DNA from: SLJM01 sp964415785
GTDB taxonomy: Bacteria; Myxococcota_A; Bradymonadia; Bradymonadales; Bradymonadaceae
Assembly (NCBI GenBank): GCA_964415785.1
Contig: CAYQBU010000066.1
Coordinates: 1 to 18,310 of the forward strand
DNA: 18,310 nt
Reading direction: 5' to 3'
The position numbers were made by a program, and so were the translations under genes. Under the pieces are notes generated by a model that saw nothing but the letters and a program-made list of their open reading frames with translations, had not been told where the DNA came from and ran no database searches. Each line of letters starts with the position of its first letter. Positions within the stretch are counted from its first letter, which is position 1. Shown here piece by piece: positions 7,364-14,222 of this stretch.

Positions 7364-8077
7364 ATGGGCATGCACTGGAAGACAAAAATAGACAGCCGGG
7401 CGAGATGGGCCCTGGGATTGGTGTTGCTGATGGCGATGCCAGTGGTCTGGGGATGCCCGGGAGGAAGCACACAAGATGGGCAGCTTCAAGGGCCGTCGGA
7501 TGATGACGATGTGGAGACGGAGCTCGACGTAAGGGCCGAGGACTTCACGGAGTTTGATGAGGACGAGGAGTACTCGCGTCCCGATTATCCGGTGCGGCGC
7601 AACCCATTTCGTCCGGATTCGGATGTGGTGGCCATCCAGAGCGATGAAGTGAGCGATGAGGATGAGCGTCCTCGAGAGCCTCTGGAGCGGTTTGGCCTCG
7701 GTCAGTTGGAGCTGGTGACGATCATCAGTGAGACGACGGTGCCGCGGGCGATGTTTATCGACCCCAGCGGGATGGGCCACTTCGCCAAAGAGGGAGACCG
7801 GATCGGCACCGACGGTGGGGTGGTGGATACGATCCGATCCGAAGAAGTGGAGGTTCTGGAGGGAGGCCAAGATGGGGTCAGCCAGGTCCTGGCACTGCGG
7901 GATATGTCTGAACGTGATCCGGGGATGGACGATAGGGGCAGTGATTTGACGGATGAAGAAAGAGAAGCCCTACGCCGATTGGTGGGGAGCGATGAGGGCC
8001 AAGAATTGCTGCGCCAAGAGATGGGCGCGGCCGATGGCGAAGGTGATTCAGGGCTGGCACCACCGGAACGACAATGA
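7364..8077 (+). CDS. pilP: Type IV pilus lipoprotein PilP
   Basis: PilP is an inner-membrane lipoprotein that bridges PilN/PilO to the N-terminal domains of secretin PilQ. The frame is open back to a GTG at 7301 overlapping pilO, but I chose the ATG at 7364. A GAAGAGAG purine run lies just upstream, and this start places a signal peptide at the N-terminus; ATG 7370 is nearly as good. The lipobox ends at Cys31 (PVVWGC). After an acidic linker (about residues 45-75) comes RRNPFRP and the PilP core (about 107-165), including LERFGLGQLELV, PRAMFIDPSGMGHFAKEGDRIG and GGVVDTI. A C-terminal acidic extension of about 65 residues makes it (237 aa) longer than the roughly 175-aa pseudomonad protein. 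Its stop overlaps an in-frame ATG upstream of pilQ. Confidence 0.9.
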   Translation: MGMHWKTKIDSRARWALGLVLLMAMPVVWGCPGGSTQDGQLQGPSDDDDVETELDVRAEDFTEFDEDEEYSRPDYPVRRNPFRPDSDVVAIQSDEVSDEDERPREPLERFGLGQLELVTIISETTVPRAMFIDPSGMGHFAKEGDRIGTDGGVVDTIRSEEVEVLEGGQDGVSQVLALRDMSERDPGMDDRGSDLTDEEREALRRLVGSDEGQELLRQEMGAADGEGDSGLAPPERQ

Positions 8078-8187
8078 ATGAGCGACTGAAGTCCAACGAA
8101 GGCAACTGGCGTTCCCGGCCAGCTCGAAAGAGCCCCGAGGAACAGGATTGGAGGGCCGGTACTCGGCTATCCACAGCTGCGAGACGC

Positions 8188-8192
8188 AGGAG
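8188..8192 (+). promoter_or_regulatory. Ribosome-binding site that decides the pilQ start
   Basis: AGGAG at 8188-8192 lies seven bases before the ATG at 8200. That ATG begins a perfect signal peptide. The earlier ATG at 8074 would place 42 polar residues in front of the signal sequence. Confidence 0.75.
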
Positions 8193-8199
8193 TCATACT

Positions 8200-11100
8200 A
8201 TGAGATGGAAGTTACCCGTGTTGATGGTGTGTACTGCCTTGCTGTGGAGTGGCACAGCGTGGGCGGATTCACCAGAGTCGAGCCAAGAGCTCAACGCCGT
8301 TGAGGCGCTGTCAATCGATGAAGGAGATGACGGCACCTATATTCGGTTGCAGGGCACGGAGGTAGCGACCTTCTCGGTGTTCAAGTTGGACGAGCCGCCA
8401 CGCCTCTTTGTGGACATCTCCAATAGCGAGTTGGCCCAGGGAGAGTTGAGCGAGGACGTCTATAATGGAGTCGTCTCCCAGGTGGGAGTGGTGGAATACG
8501 AGGATGGATTCCAATCCTCGGCGCGGCTGATGGTGGGCTTTGAAGAAAGCGCCCACTACGACGTGACCACCGAGGGCGACGACGTGGTGGTGTTCATCGA
8601 CGGTGAACAGCGCCAACAACAGGCGCCGGACGCGGTGGTGGAGCGAAATGAAGAGGCCGAGGAAGAGCTGGAAGGCCTTCGAGCTCAGCTCGAGGCCAGC
8701 CAGAGCGCCCTCGCCGAAGCCCGGCAAGACCAGGAAGAGCTCGACGAGATGCGCAGCCAACTGGAACAAGCGCAACGTCAGTACAGCGCGGAAGTAGAAG
8801 CGCGGGAAGCGGAGCTTGCGGAGGCCCAACAGCAGTTGGAAGCCACGGAGGCCCAGTACCGCGCCGAGGTGGAAGAGCGGCGCGAGGCTCGCGACGCGGC
8901 CAGTCAGGAATTGGCGACCATGGAGGCGAAGCTCAGCGAGCGAGAGGCCGAGCTAAGCGATCTCAGGCAGCGCCGTGACGAGGCGACAGGCGAAGAACGA
9001 CAACGCCTGGAAGCGTCGATCGCAGAGCGAAGTCAGGCCCTGGAGCAGACGGAGTCAGAACTGGAGTCGCATCAAGAAGAGGTCGATGCGCTGCAATCGT
9101 CGGTGGCGACCCTGGAAGAAGAGAGGGATGCCCATCGCGAGGAATATCAGGCGGCTCAGGCCCGTGCCCAGGAGGCCAATGAACAGGCCGAAGAGGCTCA
9201 GGCGAGAGCGCAAGAAGCAGAAGCTCAGGCGGAGCAAGCACGTCAGCAAGTGGAACAGGTTCAGGCCAGAGAAGAAGCGGCGCGCTCGGAAGTGGCGTCG
9301 TTGGAATCGCAACTCAGCGATCAGCGGCAGGAATTGGAAGAGGCCCAGGCGAGAGCGCAAGCGCTGGAAGCGCAACTGGCGGAAGCCCGTGAGGACGGAG
9401 AGGCCCAGGATCGGATCGCCGATCTGGAGGCCCAGTCCCAGCAGGCCCAGAGCGAGCGCGAGTCGCTGGAGTCGCAGTTGGCCCAGCGAGATGCAGAGCT
9501 CGAGGAACTTCGAGCCAATGAACAAGAAGCCCAGGCCCAGGGGATGGATGCCCAGGCTGTGCCCGTGGATCCAGCAGAGAGCAATAGCGTCAGGGGCGTG
9601 CGAATCGAGACCACTGACGAGGGCTATTCCCAAATCGTGGTGGACCTGGAGCGCTCCGATGCCTTCCAGACCCGACGGACCCGCGAAGATGGACGCTCGG
9701 TGATGATCCTCAATGACGTGACCTTGCCGTCGGAATTGGAGCAGACCCTGTCGCCCGATAGTGACGGCGGTGCGGTCCGATTTTTGTCGAGCTACGAAGC
9801 GGAGGATGGCTCAGTGAGGATGGAAGCAGACCTGGAGGGCGATAGCTCGGAGAGGCTGCATCAAAATGGTGACCAGGTGGTCTGGGAATTTGCTCCTCAG
9901 GTCGCCGAGGCCAGCGGAACAGTGGATCAGACCCCTCGTGAGGTTGCCGAGCAAGCCGGTGACCGGAGTGAACGACCGACGGAGGGTGAGAGCGTGACCT
10001 CGGCGCCTCCGGGATATGCTCAGGTGGTGACCAACCCCGCGGAAGCGCGGTCGGTACCGGGCATGGGAACGCGACCGATTACGATTGACCTCAGGGCCGC
10101 CGACATCAGCAATGTGTTGCGTCTGATCTCTTCGGAGAGCGGCGTCAATATCATCGCCGGTGATGATGTGGACGGAGAGGTGACGATGCGGCTTCAAGGC
10201 GTGCCGATGGATGAGGCCTTTTTGACCATCCTGCAATCGCTATCGCTGGGCTATGAGGTTCGGGGCAATGTGATTCGCGTCGCTCCTCAAGCAACGCTGT
10301 TGGAGGAGGAAGAGGCACGAGCGGAAGCGCAGGCTCGAGCCCAAGAGGTGGAGCCTTTGGAAGTCTTCTTGCTGCCCATCAACTATGCGTCGGCGTCCAA
10401 TCTGACCACTCAGGTGGAAGGGCTGCTCAGCCCGCGTGGAAGCGTGTCGGTCGACGATCGGACGAATACGATGATCCTCAAGGATCTCCCGCAGAATTTG
10501 GAGTCCATTCGGATGCTCATCGAGACCCTGGATGCTCAGGTGCCTCAGGTGTTGATCGAGGCTCGAATCGTGGAGACCAATGAGAACTTCGAACGCGAGT
10601 TCGGTGTCCAGTGGGGTGGCGATTTCTCGCGCTCCCAGGGAAGTGGTAATCCAACGGGCTTGATGTTCCCCAATGTGTTGGGGATCTCCGGTGGTGCGAC
10701 GGATACGGACGCTCCGGTGGAAGGAACCTCGGAGAATCCCAATTACGCGGTGAACTTGCCGGCCACGGCGGGTACCGGCTCGGGTGGTGCGCTGGGACTG
10801 ACGATGGGAAGCGTGGGCGGTTCGGTGAACTTGAACCTGCGGCTTTCGGCGGCGGAAGACCAGGGCTATGCCCAGATCATCAGCTCGCCGAGGATTTTGA
10901 CCCTCGACAATCAGGAAGCGACGATTTCACAGGGTACGAGCATCCCGATCAGCGTGGTGAGCGCGGCCGGTGTGCAGACGATTTTCGTGGACGCCACCCT
11001 GGAGCTGACGGTGACGCCTCACGTGACGCCCGATGGATACGTGCGGATGTCGATTGAAGCGACGAAGAACGAGCCGGACTTCCAGAATACGGGAGCCCGA

Positions 11101-11388
11101 GGCGATCCCACGATCATTCAGAACCAGGCGGAGACGGAGCTGCTGGTCAAGGATGGAGACACGACGGTCATCGGTGGCATCTACACGGAAAATACGGGCC
11201 GAAGCGTCAACGCCGTGCCCTTCTTGCACCGCATTCCGATTCTGGGATTTTTGTTCCGAAATCACTCGGAGACGGAGAACCGCTCGGAACTGCTCATCTT
11301 CATCACTCCTCGAATCGTCAACCGAGCGGAAGCGCTGGGTGTGATGTCGACGGGAACCATCGATGGTGGCATGCCACCAACGGAGTGA
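8200..11388 (+). CDS. pilQ: Type IV pilus secretin PilQ with a long coiled-coil insert
   Basis: PilQ is the outer-membrane secretin through which the pilus fibre passes. With the start at 8200 it has 1062 aa; the frame is open to 8074 (ATGA overlap with pilP). Residues 1-22 are a signal peptide ending AWA. An AMIN domain (about 30-140) precedes some 310 residues of Glu/Gln/Ala/Arg-rich coiled coil (about 145-455). A second AMIN-like domain (about 462-567) is followed by a linker, the STN domain (about 623-690, ITIDLRAADISNVLRLIS), an N1-type domain (about 715-785) and the secretin barrel domain. The barrel domain includes VLIEARIVETNENFEREFGVQW, SSPRILTLDNQEA and VTPHVTPDGYVRM. The AMIN domains normally bind peptidoglycan. 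The coiled coil is the odd part: PilQ proteins are usually 700-900 aa without it. Last gene of pilMNOPQ. Confidence 0.95.
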   Translation: MRWKLPVLMVCTALLWSGTAWADSPESSQELNAVEALSIDEGDDGTYIRLQGTEVATFSVFKLDEPPRLFVDISNSELAQGELSEDVYNGVVSQVGVVEYEDGFQSSARLMVGFEESAHYDVTTEGDDVVVFIDGEQRQQQAPDAVVERNEEAEEELEGLRAQLEASQSALAEARQDQEELDEMRSQLEQAQRQYSAEVEAREAELAEAQQQLEATEAQYRAEVEERREARDAASQELATMEAKLSEREAELSDLRQRRDEATGEERQRLEASIAERSQALEQTESELESHQEEVDALQSSVATLEEERDAHREEYQAAQARAQEANEQAEEAQARAQEAEAQAEQARQQVEQVQAREEAARSEVASLESQLSDQRQELEEAQARAQALEAQLAEAREDGEAQDRIADLEAQSQQAQSERESLESQLAQRDAELEELRANEQEAQAQGMDAQAVPVDPAESNSVRGVRIETTDEGYSQIVVDLERSDAFQTRRTREDGRSVMILNDVTLPSELEQTLSPDSDGGAVRFLSSYEAEDGSVRMEADLEGDSSERLHQNGDQVVWEFAPQVAEASGTVDQTPREVAEQAGDRSERPTEGESVTSAPPGYAQVVTNPAEARSVPGMGTRPITIDLRAADISNVLRLISSESGVNIIAGDDVDGEVTMRLQGVPMDEAFLTILQSLSLGYEVRGNVIRVAPQATLLEEEEARAEAQARAQEVEPLEVFLLPINYASASNLTTQVEGLLSPRGSVSVDDRTNTMILKDLPQNLESIRMLIETLDAQVPQVLIEARIVETNENFEREFGVQWGGDFSRSQGSGNPTGLMFPNVLGISGGATDTDAPVEGTSENPNYAVNLPATAGTGSGGALGLTMGSVGGSVNLNLRLSAAEDQGYAQIISSPRILTLDNQEATISQGTSIPISVVSAAGVQTIFVDATLELTVTPHVTPDGYVRMSIEATKNEPDFQNTGARGDPTIIQNQAETELLVKDGDTTVIGGIYTENTGRSVNAVPFLHRIPILGFLFRNHSETENRSELLIFITPRIVNRAEALGVMSTGTIDGGMPPTE

Positions 11389-11398
11389 AGCAGGAGCG

Positions 11399-11427
11399 TT
11401 GGACGAGAGTTTTCGCTAAGATAAGAT
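11399..11427 (+). promoter_or_regulatory. Weak candidate promoter for the downstream lipoprotein gene
   Basis: TTGGAC (11399-11404) and TAAGAT (11422-11427) are separated by exactly 17 bases in the 103-bp gap after pilQ. Both boxes match the consensus only partly, so the downstream gene could equally be read through from pilQ. Confidence 0.3.
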
Positions 11428-11491
11428 TGATCGATGGCCGAGAGGCCTCAATAGAGGGTCGGCGAGTCGACCCAGTTTACAGGAGGAAGAT

Positions 11492-12307
11492 ATGGATCGG
11501 ACATGGAAGATGGGCCTGCTTGGGGCCGCGATCCTGAGCGTTGGATTGACGGGTTGCGTCGACGAAGAACCGTCCCTGGTGATGCAGGGAAGCATTGTCC
11601 CCCTGGGCTCGGTGGAAATCACCGAAGAAACCGATGATGACACCGGGGACACGACGACGTCGATCGAAACGAATTGTCCCTTCGTGGAGCCGGAGTTCGA
11701 CGACCCATCGGGGTTGATCCGAACGGCGGGATATATCAATGCTGAAGAGCTGGGAACGCGGGGCCAACCGCGGTTGGACGCCAGCACGGATGATGACGAT
11801 ATTCGGGATGCCCTGTCGGGGATCCCGGGCCGATATATCTACCAGTCGGTCTTTGAGAATCGGCTCTTTGATAGCCGGACCGTCGGTGGAGGAGGGAGCG
11901 GTGGTGATGGTGGTGGCTTTGAAAACCTGGACCAAGATCAGAATGACATCATGGTTCAGGGAGCTACCGTGGAGTTTGAATTGACCGATGGCACGGGGTT
12001 GGAGTTTGGTTCCACGCGATTGTCGACCATTCACGTGCAGTCGGCCGGTGGCTCGGCGACGTTGGGCGTCCCGATCTTTGAAACGCCCCAGGAGTTGACT
12101 GACCTGCGTGACGAAGTGGAAGCGATGGGATTTACAGGCTCCTCGCTTACGGTCGTGGCCAATATTCAGCTCTTCGGTCGTACGCTGGGGAGCCGGGATG
12201 TGGAGTCGAATACGGCGACCTATCCCATTGAAATTTGCTTTCAGGATTGCACGCGGTCCACGGATCCTCAGTGCACGGCAGAAGAGAGCAGTACGATCAC
12301 ACTCTGA
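11492..12307 (+). CDS. Putative lipoprotein downstream of pilQ, unknown function
   Basis: I do not recognise this 271-aa protein. The ATG has a strong AGGAGGAAG ribosome-binding site beginning at 11481. The N-terminus is a clean lipoprotein signal (MDRTWKMGLLGAAILSVGL) with the lipobox LTGC at residues 19-22. An acidic, Thr-rich linker follows, then a domain with Gly-rich stretches (VGGGGSGGDGGG near residues 131-142) and a beta-rich C-terminal half (VEFELTDGTGLEFGSTRLSTIHV, SLTVVANIQLFGR). The mature protein has four further cysteines: one in NCPFVEP and three near the C-terminus in ICFQDC and QC. These may form disulfides. It lies 103 bp after pilQ on the same strand and before a terminator, so it could be a pilus accessory lipoprotein. 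That is inference from position only. Confidence 0.8.
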   Translation: MDRTWKMGLLGAAILSVGLTGCVDEEPSLVMQGSIVPLGSVEITEETDDDTGDTTTSIETNCPFVEPEFDDPSGLIRTAGYINAEELGTRGQPRLDASTDDDDIRDALSGIPGRYIYQSVFENRLFDSRTVGGGGSGGDGGGFENLDQDQNDIMVQGATVEFELTDGTGLEFGSTRLSTIHVQSAGGSATLGVPIFETPQELTDLRDEVEAMGFTGSSLTVVANIQLFGRTLGSRDVESNTATYPIEICFQDCTRSTDPQCTAEESSTITL

Positions 12308-12359
12308 GACGTGACCCGGCTTGTCTCCTCCTGGATAAGCGGGGTTAACGGTCGATGAC

Positions 12360-12396
12360 AAAAAAGCCCGGTCTCGTGAAGAGACCGGGCTTTTTT
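12360..12396. terminator. Bidirectional rho-independent terminator
   Basis: A perfect 10-bp stem (GCCCGGTCTC at 12366-12375, GAGACCGGGC at 12381-12390) with a GTGAA loop is flanked by six A (12360-12365) and six T (12391-12396). It works in both directions and separates the rightward pil unit from the leftward lysK unit. Confidence 0.95.
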
Positions 12397-12428
12397 GTGT
12401 AGAAGTGCAGGGTTTGGGGTTAAAGGAA

Positions 12429-14171
12429 TCAGGCGTCAGGGGTGGCGACGAGGACGAGGCCCAGAAAGGGATGAGGACCGTCAAAGCCCTGAACGGGGGC
12501 CAATTCGTCGTCCAGCCACTGGAGGGTGAAGTTGAGCCAATGGGTGGCGAGGCCGGTGGCCTGGCGTGGGAGTTCGACGAGCATGGGTCCGATGACGGGC
12601 TCGAAGAAGTCGAGGGGGTCGTCGCTCCAGGGGGCATCGCGAAGGATTTGGGGCAGTTGAGCCAACTCCCGGTGGGTGAGGCCGCGAAGGTGAGGTTCAC
12701 CATCGATGATCTGAGTCAGCAGTGCGGTGGCGAAAAAGGCGTCGAAGGTCGTGTCGTCGGGGGGGTTGAGGAGAGGTCCGTCGTAGAGCATTGAGGCCAG
12801 GTCTTCGACGGACTGGTCGGCCACGCCGAAGAGCCACAGTTGCTTAAAGGCCACAAGACCGATGCGCAGTGCGGCGTGGTCGATCTGATCCTGGTCCTGA
12901 AAGATCTCGAAGGTGGTGGCGTCGCGAGCAAAGGAGGGTCGAAGGTCGCTGAGGCCCTCAAAGAGCGCTCGCTCGTCGGCATTGAGCAGCGAATAGGAGA
13001 GGCCTTCGGCCAGCGAAAGGGTTGGCCGATCGCTCAAAGCGCCGGCTTTTTTCTGAAGATTGGTGGTGATGGAGTAGCCGACGCGAAAGAGATCGCGAAG
13101 GGCCAGCTCCTGGAGGGCCCGGCGGGCGGCGTCGGCGTCGGTGCGGGAGACAAAGGCGAGGCCGAGGCTGAGGTAGCCAGCGCTTCGACGAATGACTTCC
13201 TGGCCGGTGTCGACGCCGCCGGGCTCAATGCCGTCGGCGAGCATGGCGCGATTGGTGAGCGTAACCAATTCAGCGCTGAGACGCTCCAAGAGCGTGACGT
13301 CCTCGATGGAGTCGAGGATGCGAAAAAAGTAGAACTCGTCGTCGATCTCGTCGGCGATGACGGCGGGAACGTGCAGGGTGTCTGGAGGATCGATGCCGAT
13401 TTTTTGGTCGTGGCGGTCCTCTTCGAAGCGATTTCGAAAGGAGATGGGCTCGAGGTGGGCGTAGACGGCGAGGGCCTCGGTGCGCTCGACGAAGCCGTAT
13501 TCCTCGAGGCGTCCATTGCGAAACTTGTAGGCCACCTCTTCCATCTCGGTGGTGAGTTCCCAGCGAACAGCCTCAAAGAGGGTCCAGGCCAGGCCCTGGT
13601 CGACGTGGTAGAGGCGGTCGACGAGGGCGCGCATGAGAGCGGCCATATCCTCGTTTTCGGGATAGATGATGGCGTAGGCGTTGTCGGGACTCAGTTCAGC
13701 GCGGGGGGGAAGTTTGGGCAGGTCTTCCTCGGGGTCCTCGATGACCTCGACGGCCTCCAGGTGCTTTTTGAAGAAGAGGGCGATGACCTCGGGATCGATG
13801 CCGCGCAGAGCGCGATGGAAGTGATCGTCGTCGGCGTCGGTAACGAAGACGGCAAGCCAGGTGGCCATGCGGTCGACGTCGATGCGGTCCTTATTCCAGC
13901 AGTCCAGATCCACAAAGACCTGAAGCTGGCGGGGGTTGGTGTAAGGGATGAGGTCGACGCCCTGATCAAAGCCGGCCTCTTTGATGACCCGAAAGAGGGC
14001 GTGGGGATCGAGGGTCTTGATGTGGTCGATGGCATCGGGGCGGTCGAGGATGGCTTCGATCTTGTCGATCGGGTTGCCAGGAGGCATGCCATCGTCGAGG
14101 CGCTTAAAGGGGCCATCTTCGCTGCGATGGGCGGCCAGGGAGAGAACGTCATCGGAGTTGGAGTCGCTCAT
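12429..14171 (-). CDS. DUF6178-like protein of unknown function
   Basis: This is a 580-aa soluble, acidic, largely helical protein with no signal peptide or membrane segment. The N-terminal part (PIDKIEAILDRPDAIDHIKTL, ALFRVIKEAGFDQGVDLI, LQVFVDLDCWNKDRIDVDRM) matches my memory of the deltaproteobacterial DUF6178 family; that assignment is from recall and not from a search. The helical repeat pattern resembles MgtE_N or FliG-like superhelical domains. Later segments (YAHLEPISFRNRFEE, DIEDVTLLERLSAELVTLTNRAMLADG, SAGYLSLGLAFVS, LFRVGYSITTNLQKKA) look well conserved and folded. The ATG has GAGAG upstream and lies 51 bp past the lysK stop on the same strand, so the two are probably one transcript ending at the terminator at 12360-12396. 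A very long antisense frame (12840-14327) is judged a shadow of its codon bias. Confidence 0.75.
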   Translation of the reverse strand: MSDSNSDDVLSLAAHRSEDGPFKRLDDGMPPGNPIDKIEAILDRPDAIDHIKTLDPHALFRVIKEAGFDQGVDLIPYTNPRQLQVFVDLDCWNKDRIDVDRMATWLAVFVTDADDDHFHRALRGIDPEVIALFFKKHLEAVEVIEDPEEDLPKLPPRAELSPDNAYAIIYPENEDMAALMRALVDRLYHVDQGLAWTLFEAVRWELTTEMEEVAYKFRNGRLEEYGFVERTEALAVYAHLEPISFRNRFEEDRHDQKIGIDPPDTLHVPAVIADEIDDEFYFFRILDSIEDVTLLERLSAELVTLTNRAMLADGIEPGGVDTGQEVIRRSAGYLSLGLAFVSRTDADAARRALQELALRDLFRVGYSITTNLQKKAGALSDRPTLSLAEGLSYSLLNADERALFEGLSDLRPSFARDATTFEIFQDQDQIDHAALRIGLVAFKQLWLFGVADQSVEDLASMLYDGPLLNPPDDTTFDAFFATALLTQIIDGEPHLRGLTHRELAQLPQILRDAPWSDDPLDFFEPVIGPMLVELPRQATGLATHWLNFTLQWLDDELAPVQGFDGPHPFLGLVLVATPDA

Positions 14172-14222
14172 GGAAGCTCTCGTGTGGGGATAGGCGCAGG
14201 TGAGCTCATCAGAGATGAGGGC

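Noticed and set aside
11456..11473. GGGTCG/CGACCC inverted repeat after pilQ as a possible terminator.
   Set aside because: The stem is only 6 bp and no T-run follows. The real terminator is at 12360-12396.
11477..12703. A 408-codon minus-strand frame opposite the lipoprotein gene.
   Set aside because: It runs straight through the strong bidirectional terminator at 12360-12396 and lies opposite a gene with a clean lipobox and ribosome-binding site.
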